This document shows positions 8,707 to 17,445 of a DNA stretch of 52,485 bases, piece by piece (within the stretch, counting starts at the first letter, position 1; every line of letters begins with the position of its first letter). Origin of the DNA: Eubacteriales bacterium (GTDB taxonomy: Bacteria; Bacillota; Clostridia; Lachnospirales; Lachnospiraceae); the NCBI GenBank assembly GCA_030524585.1, contig JAUNGJ010000013.1, positions 1-52,485 on the forward strand, read 5' to 3'. Under the pieces are notes generated by a model. That model was not told where the DNA came from and ran no database searches. It saw only the letters and a list, made by a program, of their open reading frames with translations. A program made the translations under genes and the position numbers.

Positions 8707-9207
8707 ATGGGATTATTCGACAGGTTTAAAGCAAATAAAATTGAAACAACCCCGGGTGTGGTATATGCTCCGATGAGCGGAAAGGTCATTCCGATGGAGG
8801 AGATACCGGATCCGGTATTCTCACAGGGTGTTGTGGGACTTGGGTGCGGTCTGGAACCGGAAGACGGGGAAGTGGCAGCTCCGTTTAATGGTAAAGTGGT
8901 ATCCGTAACAGATACAAAGCATGCTATAGGCATCCAATCAGATGATGGGATTGAGATTTTAATTCATGTGGGCATGGATACTGTGCAGATGAATGGCGAC
9001 GGGTTCGTGCTGAAGGTAAAAGAAGGCGACAGGGTAAGCTGCGGTCAGATTCTTATAAAATGCGATCTCGGAAAGATCAAAAAGGCCGGATATCCGACCA
9101 CAACTGCCGTAATTGTGACCAATGCAATGGATTACGAGAATGTTGAATTTACACCTGCGGAGCATGTAGACAAAACCAATCCTATCGGAAACTGTAAGCG
9201 CAGATAG
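8707..9207 (+). CDS. PTS EIIA, glucose type (Crr-like)
   Basis: A stand-alone 166-residue EIIA of the glucose family. The two active-site histidines are His72 in KHAIGI and His87 in LIHVGMDTV; the latter accepts phosphate from HPr. The start at 8707 has GAAAGGCGA just upstream and gives the usual length; an in-frame extension to 8665 overlaps the LpdD gene and is rejected. It supplies the phosphate donor that the EIIBC protein at 3156 lacks, which ties both ends of this gene set into one transport system with the decarboxylase genes inside it. Confidence 0.93.
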   Translation: MGLFDRFKANKIETTPGVVYAPMSGKVIPMEEIPDPVFSQGVVGLGCGLEPEDGEVAAPFNGKVVSVTDTKHAIGIQSDDGIEILIHVGMDTVQMNGDGFVLKVKEGDRVSCGQILIKCDLGKIKKAGYPTTTAVIVTNAMDYENVEFTPAEHVDKTNPIGNCKRR

Positions 9208-9214
9208 GCAGGTT

Positions 9215-9568
9215 TTATAAACTGTTTTCCGATCCCCATTTAATGATTTCATAGCAGACCGGCAGCAGGCTTTTCCCTTTTTCTGTAGGGGAATATTCTA
9301 CGCGGGGTGGGATCTCATTATACTGGGTACGGGAAATTAATCCCCAGGATTCCAGGTTGCGCAGGGCAGACGTCAATACGCTGTTTGTAATATGAGGAAG
9401 TCGTTTTTTATACTCTCCGAATCTTAAAACGTCTGCTCTGCACACCTCAAGCATAATCTGCAGTTCCCATTTTCCGTGCAGAAGGGGAACGATTTGATCT
9501 ACGCGGGATTTCATTTCAGGATTATCTAAAATTTCAATGATTTCATTTAACATATTTTCTGACCTCAT
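9215..9568 (-). CDS. HxlR family transcriptional regulator
   Basis: The 117-residue winged-helix protein shows the HxlR core: LLHGKWELQIMLEV, FGEYKKRLPHITNSVLTSAL and VEYSPTEKG. The family often senses aldehydes, quinones or other electrophiles through a cysteine; here Cys sits in LEVCRAD. It is divergent from the MATE/ABC exporter genes, which it probably controls, and convergent with EIIA, with only 7 bases between the stops. An ATG five codons downstream is a possible alternative start. Confidence 0.88.
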   Translation of the reverse strand: MRSENMLNEIIEILDNPEMKSRVDQIVPLLHGKWELQIMLEVCRADVLRFGEYKKRLPHITNSVLTSALRNLESWGLISRTQYNEIPPRVEYSPTEKGKSLLPVCYEIIKWGSENSL

Positions 9569-9706
9569 CTGTTACCTCCGTATGTTTTGTGACATAGACA
9601 GTAGCTTAGAACATACTTAGTTAGTTTGAAAAGCGTACTTGATAGTTTTTTACTACTATAATATGATTATAAATACGAATTTATATACTGTCAAGGAGGT
9701 AGTCAT
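9569..9706 (+). promoter_or_regulatory. Divergent regulatory region between HxlR and exporter genes
   Basis: This 138-base gap holds a TATAAT box (9657-9662) for the MATE gene. Two similar copies of a TACTT-centred sequence lie at about 9612-9627 (CATACTTAGTTAGTTT) and 9633-9649 (CGTACTTGATAGTTTT). They overlap the -35 area and are candidate HxlR operators. The RBS AAGGAGGT (9692-9699) serves the TTG start at 9707. Confidence 0.45.
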
Positions 9707-11086
9707 TTGAATAAAATCAAAGAACATGGGCTTTCTTCACAGGAAGAGGCTTTTACAAAGTATTCTGTACCAAAGGTACTCCTCAAATTTATTGTTCCCG
9801 CTGCGCTCAGCCAGTTGACGTTTCTTATTTTGAACCTGGCCGACGCTTTTTTTGTGGGACGAACCGGAGACACATTTCAGATTTCGGCTATGACGATCAC
9901 TTTTCCGGTTGTAATGCTGGCTTCATGCATTGGCACGATATTTGGAGCAGGCGGCAATGCAAATATGGCGGCAGAATTGGGCAAAGGAAAGCGGGAGCGC
10001 GCCAAAACCTTTTCTGCGTTTTCGATTTATACGGCCGCTGTGGTGACTGTTATTTTCTCCTTCCTTCTTTTAGCTGTGAAGGAACCGCTGTTATACACGA
10101 TTGGTGCAAATGAGAATTCCGTAGGCTTCTGTAAAGATTATCTGTTTTGGACCTTTCATATTGCCTGCGTTCCCCTGGTGCTGTCCCAGGTCTTCTCGCA
10201 GTTATTCTTGGCTGAAGGAGAATCCCAAATATCGGCAGCCGGAATCGCAGGAGCAGGACTTCTGAATGTGATTCTTGATCCGGTATTTATTTTCGGATTT
10301 CATATGGGTGTTGCGGGGGCGGGGCTTGCAACCTGTGTGGCAAACTATATATCCTTTGCATTCTATCTGATTATGTATTATACGCACCGGAAGACAACGG
10401 TTGTCTGCTTTCACCTGCGGTACTACCGCGTGGGAGGCAAAGTATGTATGCGTGTACTTTCCGTAGGGATTCCAGCCGGTTTAGTGCTTTTGTTTATGGA
10501 TGTATGCGACTTTACACGAAATTACTATTTCAATGTTTTTGGAGGACAGGTGGAGCTGGCAGCCTGGGGTGTTGTTCAGAAAATCGGAAATGCATTTATG
10601 CAGATCTGCGTCGGAATTGCACAGGGGCTCCGGCCGGTGGTTGCCTATAATTATTCATCCAATCTTCTAAAACGGGTAAGATCCATTATAAATGGAGGAA
10701 TCGCCATCATGGCGGGGTGGATTGCTGCCTGCCTGGTGCTTGTGGCTTTAGCGCCGACGTTTTTGGTGAATTTGCTGATTCCTTCCGGGGAATCGGTGCC
10801 GGTAGCAGTTTCCTATCTGCGTATTTGGATTTTCTGTATCATTGGCTTCGGATTTGTTGAGCTGTTCAACGCTGTTTTTCAGTCTATGGGAAGATGGAAG
10901 ATTTCTGTGGCAAATACGGTTATCAATAAAGGATTTATGCTGACGCCTGTTATGGTTTTGCTGGCCAACTGGAAGGGGATTGGCGGTATTATTATCAGCC
11001 AGCCGATCACGGAAGATCTGACGGCAGTTGTATTATTCATCATTTATCTGGCTGTTATGAAGAAAGAAGCTTCTTCTTTAGAGTAG
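9707..11086 (+). CDS. MATE family efflux transporter
   Basis: A 459-residue protein with about 12 hydrophobic helices and the MATE pattern: LIFNL-like LTFLILNLADAFFVG in helix 1, then VVAYNYSS after the midpoint. These pumps export cationic drugs, dyes or metabolites using Na+ or H+ gradients. The start is TTG, chosen because a perfect AAGGAGGT lies 7 bases upstream and no ATG is suitably placed. Two ABC exporter genes follow at 20 and 22 bases, forming one export operon under the divergent HxlR gene. Confidence 0.92.
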   Translation: MNKIKEHGLSSQEEAFTKYSVPKVLLKFIVPAALSQLTFLILNLADAFFVGRTGDTFQISAMTITFPVVMLASCIGTIFGAGGNANMAAELGKGKRERAKTFSAFSIYTAAVVTVIFSFLLLAVKEPLLYTIGANENSVGFCKDYLFWTFHIACVPLVLSQVFSQLFLAEGESQISAAGIAGAGLLNVILDPVFIFGFHMGVAGAGLATCVANYISFAFYLIMYYTHRKTTVVCFHLRYYRVGGKVCMRVLSVGIPAGLVLLFMDVCDFTRNYYFNVFGGQVELAAWGVVQKIGNAFMQICVGIAQGLRPVVAYNYSSNLLKRVRSIINGGIAIMAGWIAACLVLVALAPTFLVNLLIPSGESVPVAVSYLRIWIFCIIGFGFVELFNAVFQSMGRWKISVANTVINKGFMLTPVMVLLANWKGIGGIIISQPITEDLTAVVLFIIYLAVMKKEASSLE

Positions 11087-11106
11087 AAAGGAGAGGAGAA
11101 TAAAAT

Positions 11107-12861
11107 ATGGTCAAAACATTATTAAAGCAACTTGGCGAATATAAAAGAGAGTCGCTGCTGACACCGGTTTTTGTAGGATTGGATGTACTGACGGAGCTTA
11201 TGATTCCCTTTACAACAGCATCGATCATTGACAAAGGGATTGAGGCCGGCGATATAGGAAACGTATATTACTATGGCGCGGTTATGATGGTACTGGCGTG
11301 CCTAAGCATGATATTTGGTATGCTTGCCGGTAAATGTATTGCGGCGGCATCGACAGGCTTTGCATGTAATCTGCGGGAAGCGATGTACGAGAATATCCAG
11401 AGCTTTTCATTTTCGAATATTGATAAGTACAGTACGGCAGGGCTGGTTACACGGATGACGACAGATGTCACAAACGTACAGAATGCCTACCAAATGGCTC
11501 TTCGTATCGTTGTGAGGTCGCCCCTGGTGCTTATCTGCAGTATCTCGATGTGCTTTGTCATCAGCAAAAAGCTCAGCGCTATCTTTCTTGTTGCGATTAT
11601 TGTTCTGTCACTGATCCTGTTTTTGATTATTCGCAGCACGATAAAAACATTTGAACAGGTATTCCGTAAATACGATGACCTGAATGCAAGTGTGCAGGAA
11701 AATGTTTCTGCTATTCGCGTGGTGAAGGCGTTTGTCCGTGAGGACTATGAGAATATAAAATTTACAAAGGCTGCGGAAAATCTGTATCGCCTGTTTGTTA
11801 AAGCTGAGAGGCTTATTGCACTTAATAATCCGGTTATGATGTTGGTGGTATATGGATGCATCATTGCGCTGTCCTGGTTTGGCGCAAGGTTTATCGTAAT
11901 TGGAGAACTGACGACAGGAAATCTGACATCTCTGTTCAGCTATATAATGAGTACCTTAATGTCGCTGATGATGCTTTCCATGATTTTTGTCATTTTGGCC
12001 ATGAGTGCGGCCAGCGGCCGGCGGATTGCAGAGGTTCTGAATGAAAAGGCAAGCCTGACAAATCCAGAAAATCCGGTTTTTGAGATTGCGGATGGCAGGA
12101 TTGATTTTGATCATGTCAGTTTTTCTTATCAACAGGGTGATGGAGAAGAGACCTTTTCGGATATTAGTCTGCATATTGCATCGGGGGAGACGATAGGTAT
12201 TATTGGCGGCACTGGAAGCGGCAAATCCAGTCTGGTTGGTCTGATCAGCCGCTTATACGACGTGAATGCCGGTTCTGTGTCCGTAGGGGGAATGGACGTC
12301 AGGAATTATGACATGGAGGCTCTTCGCAATCAGGTGGCAGTGGTCCTGCAGAAAAATGTCCTGTTCTCGGGTACTGTTCTGGAGAATCTGAGATGGGGAA
12401 AAGAAGATGCAACGCTGGAGGAATGCAGGGAGGCATGCATGCAGGCCTGTGCGGAGGAGTTCATTGAGCGGTTCCCGGAAAAATATGATACCTGGGTTGA
12501 ACAGGGAGGAGCCAACCTGTCCGGAGGTCAGAGGCAGCGTCTCTGCATTGCAAGAGCACTGCTCAAGAAGCCCAAGGTGCTGATTCTGGATGATTCCACC
12601 AGTGCTGTGGACACCGCTACCGACAGCAGAATCCGCAGAGCGTTTGCGGCAAAAATTCCGGGGACAACCAAAATTATCATTGCCCAGAGGATTTCCAGCG
12701 TGCAGGACGCCGACCGTATTATGGTGCTGGAGAATGGAAAAATCAGTGGTTTTGACAGCCATGACAATCTGATAAAAACGAATAGTATCTATCAGGAGAT
12801 CTGTGAAACACAGCTGAAGGGCGGCGGAGACTTTGACCAGCCCCCCGCAGAAAATAACTGA
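11107..12861 (+). CDS. ABC exporter half-transporter, degenerate-site subunit
   Basis: This 584-residue protein has six transmembrane segments (1-320) and a nucleotide-binding domain. Walker A is GGTGSGKSS, the signature is NLSGGQRQR, and Walker B is LILDDSTSAVD. The residue after the Walker B Asp is Asp rather than the catalytic Glu, so one ATP site of the complex should be weak or inactive. That is the pattern of the TM287-like half of heterodimeric exporters. Its partner is the next gene. It acts in the cytoplasmic membrane; the substrate is unknown but is probably a drug or lipid-like compound. Confidence 0.92.
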   Translation: MVKTLLKQLGEYKRESLLTPVFVGLDVLTELMIPFTTASIIDKGIEAGDIGNVYYYGAVMMVLACLSMIFGMLAGKCIAAASTGFACNLREAMYENIQSFSFSNIDKYSTAGLVTRMTTDVTNVQNAYQMALRIVVRSPLVLICSISMCFVISKKLSAIFLVAIIVLSLILFLIIRSTIKTFEQVFRKYDDLNASVQENVSAIRVVKAFVREDYENIKFTKAAENLYRLFVKAERLIALNNPVMMLVVYGCIIALSWFGARFIVIGELTTGNLTSLFSYIMSTLMSLMMLSMIFVILAMSAASGRRIAEVLNEKASLTNPENPVFEIADGRIDFDHVSFSYQQGDGEETFSDISLHIASGETIGIIGGTGSGKSSLVGLISRLYDVNAGSVSVGGMDVRNYDMEALRNQVAVVLQKNVLFSGTVLENLRWGKEDATLEECREACMQACAEEFIERFPEKYDTWVEQGGANLSGGQRQRLCIARALLKKPKVLILDDSTSAVDTATDSRIRRAFAAKIPGTTKIIIAQRISSVQDADRIMVLENGKISGFDSHDNLIKTNSIYQEICETQLKGGGDFDQPPAENN

Positions 12862-12883
12862 AAGGAAAGGACGGTGATAGAGA

Positions 12884-14764
12884 ATGACGGAACAGAAACG
12901 GAAAGAAGAGTCTCTTCAGAATCCATTTCTATTATTCAAACGATTGTTGGGATACATGCTGCGAGAATATAAAGTTTCCTTTTTTGTGGTAATCGTATGC
13001 ATCATAGGATCTTCTTTGGCGACGCTTAGAGGAACCCTGTTTATGAAAAACCTGATAGATGATTACATTATCCCGCTGACCAAAAGCGGTGTGCCGGATT
13101 TTGCGCCATTGATTCGGGCGCTGACGCGGCTGATGATCATCTATGCGGCCGGTATTATCTGTGCATATGCGTACAATCGTATTATGGTCAATATTACGCA
13201 GGGCGTAATGAAGAGGCTCCGCAATGATCTGTTTACACATATGGAATATTTGCCCATTAAATTTTTTGATTCCAATGCCCACGGGGACATCATGTCTGTG
13301 TACACCAATGATGTAGATACGCTGCGGCAGCTTATGAGCCAGAGTATGCCGCAGCTCGTTAATTCTGCGGTGACCATTGTTACCACATTTGTCAGTATGC
13401 TGGTTCTGGATATTCCACTGACGGTTATCTCGGTTCTGCTTGTGGCGGTTATGATAGTTTCCCTATCCAAATTGAGCCAAAAATCTGCCAAATACTTCGT
13501 GAAGCAGCAAAAAGATCTTGGAGCTGTCAATGGCTATATTGAAGAAATGATGGCGGGACAGAAGGTTGTGAAAGTGTTCTGTCATGAGAAAAAGAGTCTG
13601 GAGGAATTTAAAAAATGTAATCGGGAGCTGAGAGATAGCGCCTACAAAGCAAATTTGATTGCTAACATGATGATGCCGGTTAACGTAAGCCTGGGCAATG
13701 TTAGTTATGTGCTGTGCGCTATCGCAGGCGCAGTGCTGGCCCTAAATGGAATGTGGGGACTTACCCTTGGAACGCTGGTTTCGTTTTTAACGCTGAACAA
13801 GAATTTTACCCAGCCGGTGACACAGATCAGCCAGCAGATGAATAATGTTATCATGGCGATGGCAGGCGCAGGACGCGTTTTTGACATGTTGGATGAGAAG
13901 CAGGAAGAAGACGGCGGCTATGTGGAGCTTGTCAATGCAAAGGAACTTCCTGACGGAACGCTGACAGAGGCGGCAGAACGAACGGGATTGTGGGCCTGGA
14001 GACATCCCCATAAGGCGGATGGTACCGTTACCTATACAAAGCTGCAGGGAAATGTGGTATTCGACGGTGTGAATTTTGGCTATACGGATGAGAAAATGAT
14101 TCTGCATGATATTAGGCTATATGCGACACATGGACAGAAAATTGCTTTTGTAGGAAGTACAGGTGCAGGAAAGACTACCATTACGAATCTGATTAACCGC
14201 TTTTACGATATTCAGGACGGAAAGATCCGCTATGACGGCATTAACATCAATAAAATCAAAAAGTCCGATTTGCGCCGGTCTCTTGGCATAGTACTGCAGG
14301 ATACGCACCTGTTTACCGGTACGGTCATGGATAATATTCGCTATGGAAGGCTGGACGCCGCCGACGGGGAATGCATAAAAGCGGCGAAACTGGCTAATGC
14401 CGATGGGTTCATCCGGCGTCTGCCGAACGGTTATCAGACTATGCTGACAGGGGATGGCGGCAATCTTTCACAGGGGCAGAGGCAGCTGATAGCGATCGCC
14501 CGGGCAGCAGTGGCCGATCCTCCGGTTCTGATCCTGGATGAAGCAACTTCTTCTATTGATACCCGGACGGAAACTTTAGTACAGAACGGCATGGACGCGT
14601 TGATGAAAGGCAGAACAACATTTGTAATTGCACATCGGCTGTCTACTGTGCGCAACGCAGACTGCATTATGGTACTGGAACATGGCCGTATCATTGAAAG
14701 AGGAAGCCATGAGGAACTGCTGGAAGAACAGGGGAGGTACTATCAGCTCTACACAGGAAAATAA
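12884..14764 (+). CDS. ABC exporter half-transporter, catalytic subunit
   Basis: The 626-residue partner of the preceding ABC protein. Walker A is GSTGAGKTT, Walker B LILDEATSSID keeps the catalytic Glu, and the signature is NLSQGQRQL with Gln in place of the first Gly of LSGGQ. Together with the Asp variant in the first subunit this reproduces the asymmetric TM287/TM288 arrangement. An insertion of about 50 residues between membrane and ATPase domains (around 345-385, ending near YTKLQGNVVFD) is typical of this half. RBS AAAGGAAAGG precedes the start. Confidence 0.93.
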   Translation: MTEQKRKEESLQNPFLLFKRLLGYMLREYKVSFFVVIVCIIGSSLATLRGTLFMKNLIDDYIIPLTKSGVPDFAPLIRALTRLMIIYAAGIICAYAYNRIMVNITQGVMKRLRNDLFTHMEYLPIKFFDSNAHGDIMSVYTNDVDTLRQLMSQSMPQLVNSAVTIVTTFVSMLVLDIPLTVISVLLVAVMIVSLSKLSQKSAKYFVKQQKDLGAVNGYIEEMMAGQKVVKVFCHEKKSLEEFKKCNRELRDSAYKANLIANMMMPVNVSLGNVSYVLCAIAGAVLALNGMWGLTLGTLVSFLTLNKNFTQPVTQISQQMNNVIMAMAGAGRVFDMLDEKQEEDGGYVELVNAKELPDGTLTEAAERTGLWAWRHPHKADGTVTYTKLQGNVVFDGVNFGYTDEKMILHDIRLYATHGQKIAFVGSTGAGKTTITNLINRFYDIQDGKIRYDGININKIKKSDLRRSLGIVLQDTHLFTGTVMDNIRYGRLDAADGECIKAAKLANADGFIRRLPNGYQTMLTGDGGNLSQGQRQLIAIARAAVADPPVLILDEATSSIDTRTETLVQNGMDALMKGRTTFVIAHRLSTVRNADCIMVLEHGRIIERGSHEELLEEQGRYYQLYTGK

Positions 14765-14767
14765 TAT

Positions 14768-15260
<493 letters not shown>

Positions 15261-15265
15261 AAATC

Positions 15266-15304
15266 AAAGAAAGTCAGTTGGTATTTGGCCAGCTGACTTT
15301 CTTT
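15266..15304. terminator. Intrinsic terminator, probably bidirectional
   Basis: AAAGAAAGTCAGTTGG pairs with CCAGCTGACTTTCTTT (16 bp with one G-T pair, 7-base loop), giving A and T flanks for both directions. It follows the GH1 remnant and faces the convergent SorC gene. Confidence 0.85.
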
Positions 15305-15328
15305 ATGTCATAGTATATTTTCTTTGGG

Positions 15329-16279
15329 TTATTGATCCTGGTAATTTAATAAGGAAAGCGCGGTATCTTTATTTGTCATCAATGTTTTGCAATATCCCAG
15401 CTTGCATGCATAATAGATAGCGCTCACTTTTCGTTCGCCGATGGATACCAAGATGGAATTTTTTACTTTTCTCAGATCCGTAGGGTTAAAAGAGATGACG
15501 TCAGGGTCTGAAATCGGCATGATCTTACCGTCGGCGCTGTAGGATTGAAGCTGAAAGTTTCCGATGGCGTCATGGGAGCTGACGGCACTGCCCATGTCTT
15601 TGGCAGAGCCTACAGAGAATATAACCGTGTCCATTTTTTTCCAATAATTCGTCAATCGATTATAGCACTTATAATCCATAGGATTCATGTCTTCTGAAAC
15701 GGCGGACATATGCGTCAGGTTCAGATAAAAAGCTTTACAGCTTAATTTGTAACTGAATAAGGATATAATCGGTGAAACCTGGAATGAGTATTCATAAATA
15801 CCGGAATCACATCCGCCCAAGGGTATGAATAATAAATCGGAATGAGTACTATTCTCATTATTTGCAGATAAAAAATTTGCTATCTTGAAAGTTGTCTTAC
15901 CCCAGCCAACACCTACAATGGATGCATTCTGCAGATATTCATAAATGTACGGCGCTGCGTTGGAACAAAAGTCATCCAGTTCTTTTAAGTAATCGTTGTC
16001 GGCAGCACCTTTTTTTAGCTCTGTCGGCACAATAACAACATTATCTATACCAAGACATTCCTTTAAAGAATCTGTTAAATCGGCAGTATTAGAAAAGTCG
16101 GGAGGAATTACATTGATTTCGACGATGTTCTGTTTTTTAGCGGCTGTAAGAATTCGTGAGATCTGAGCACGTGATATGTGTTCCATCTCAGAGATTTCCT
16201 GCTGTGATAAGCCAACTTCGTAATAAAGCTTTGCAATATGATAGATAAATCCTGGATCAAAATTAGCCATAATATTCAT
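15329..16279 (-). CDS. SorC family sugar-binding transcriptional regulator
   Basis: The 316-residue protein carries the SorC N-terminal helix-turn-helix (IAKLYYEVGLSQQEISEME, then ISRAQISRILTAAKK) and a long effector domain with the typical VGVGWGKTT phosphosugar-binding segment near residue 122 and FSVGSAKD further on. The family binds a sugar phosphate and controls adjacent carbohydrate genes. The first ATG is favoured because AAGGAG lies 5 bases upstream; a second ATG three codons later is too far from it. It is divergent from the aldolase/NagA/PTS operon, its likely target. Confidence 0.9.
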   Translation of the reverse strand: MNIMANFDPGFIYHIAKLYYEVGLSQQEISEMEHISRAQISRILTAAKKQNIVEINVIPPDFSNTADLTDSLKECLGIDNVVIVPTELKKGAADNDYLKELDDFCSNAAPYIYEYLQNASIVGVGWGKTTFKIANFLSANNENSTHSDLLFIPLGGCDSGIYEYSFQVSPIISLFSYKLSCKAFYLNLTHMSAVSEDMNPMDYKCYNRLTNYWKKMDTVIFSVGSAKDMGSAVSSHDAIGNFQLQSYSADGKIMPISDPDVISFNPTDLRKVKNSILVSIGERKVSAIYYACKLGYCKTLMTNKDTALSLLNYQDQ

Positions 16280-16340
16280 GGTTACTCCTTAATATAGTAT
16301 TTCTTTACGGTTATTATAGTACAAATTTACTAAAGTTGCA

Positions 16341-16430
16341 ATTATTTTGAACAAATTTTCGGAACAAAGTTGACAAATTAGAAATAAGTGATATACTGAA
16401 AATAGAAAGATTGTTCGGAACAATTGTTCA
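16341..16430 (+). promoter_or_regulatory. Promoter and SorC operator candidates of the aldolase-PTS operon
   Basis: The promoter is TTGACA (16370-16375), 16 bases, TATACT (16392-16397). The motif TTCGGAACAA occurs at 16358-16367, overlapping the upstream edge of the -35 box, and again at 16414-16423, just past the transcription start. The second copy overlaps a perfect 12-bp palindrome, GAACAATTGTTC (16418-16429). Two sites 56 bases apart that bracket the promoter suggest repression by looping or steric block by the SorC protein. Confidence 0.65.
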
Positions 16431-16499
16431 AAGTTTCCCGAAAGAAATTAAGGCATATTAATCTGAACATTGATAATAGTAAGGAGGGAAAAGGAGAAA

Positions 16500-17408
16500 A
16501 TGTTAGTAACATCCAAAGAAATTATGACGAAAGCCAGAGAAAATGCTTATTCAGTAATTTCTCCAAGTATTGACAGCGAGATGTGTCTTGCTGCTGCAAC
16601 AGAGGTTGCTGAGGAAGAAAGAGCGCCTCTGATCTACAATATTCGTGTCGCAGAGAAATTTCAGTATGGATCTTTTGTCAGTGATTTTAGGGAATGTGTT
16701 CAGCAGGCGCGCAGATGGGCGGAGCGGGCGTCCGTACCGATAGCGGTGCATCTGGATCACGCACACACCCTGGAGGACGTGGCAACCGGTATTAATTATG
16801 GCTATACGAGTATTACATTGGAGCCGAAGATTCAGGGCTTTGATGAGTACAAGGAGCAGGTAAGGCAGTGGACAGAGCTTGTCCATGCAGCAGGAATTTC
16901 CGTAGAAGGCGTTCTTCCGAGACTGACCTGGGAGCAGCTTGGAAAGCGCGGCGAAGATCTGGAGATCAAAGCCCGTGCCAACACAGAGAGCGATCTGGCT
17001 TTTGAGTTTACAGATCCGGAACTGCTTAAGGAATTTGTTGATTACACTGGCGTTGATACAATTGCAGTCTGGGTTGGCAACCGGTTTGACAGAACAAAGA
17101 AAATGGGTGCACAGCCGGCGCTGATCAATTTGGAGCTCCTGAAAGAGTTATCTGATGCAGTAGATATTCCATTGATGCTTCATGGCGGAAGCAGTATTAA
17201 GAGCGATAACTTTGGAGATGCACAGAAGCTGGGAATTGCCCGCGTGAATGTTGGCACTGCTTTACGCCGCGGCGCAGCAGCAGCAGTTCGTCGGGCAACA
17301 GAAGATGACGCAAATCAGAATTCATTCTATCTCATCCGGGATGGGTATAAGGCCGCACTTCCTGAATATGTGAGATTATCCGGAAGCGCCGGAAAAGCGG
17401 ATGAGTAA
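16500..17408 (+). CDS. Class II (fructose-bisphosphate) aldolase-family protein, atypical active site
   Basis: This 302-residue protein has the class II aldolase frame: VHLDHAHTLED with Asp86 and His87 near the front and MLHGGSSI with His228 toward the end. Other conserved positions are changed. The usual GTxHGxY zinc ligand region reads WVGNRFDR, so the third zinc histidine appears absent. The usual SVMxDxS reads SITLEPK, and the EAELG metal-loop motif reads EGVLPRL. It may therefore bind metal differently, or catalyse another reaction on a related sugar phosphate. The start at 16500 has AAGGAG four bases upstream; an upstream in-frame start at 16470 is not supported. It heads a gene set with a NagA-like deacetylase and a PTS. 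Confidence 0.85.
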   Translation: MLVTSKEIMTKARENAYSVISPSIDSEMCLAAATEVAEEERAPLIYNIRVAEKFQYGSFVSDFRECVQQARRWAERASVPIAVHLDHAHTLEDVATGINYGYTSITLEPKIQGFDEYKEQVRQWTELVHAAGISVEGVLPRLTWEQLGKRGEDLEIKARANTESDLAFEFTDPELLKEFVDYTGVDTIAVWVGNRFDRTKKMGAQPALINLELLKELSDAVDIPLMLHGGSSIKSDNFGDAQKLGIARVNVGTALRRGAAAAVRRATEDDANQNSFYLIRDGYKAALPEYVRLSGSAGKADE

Positions 17409-17445
17409 TTATTGTGATATTTAAGGATTCTAATAGGTGAATTAT

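Noticed and set aside
17437-17445. GTG start for the NagA-like gene
   Set aside because: TAGGTGA spaced 5 bases from the ATG at 17446 is the better match, although the GTG cannot be excluded.
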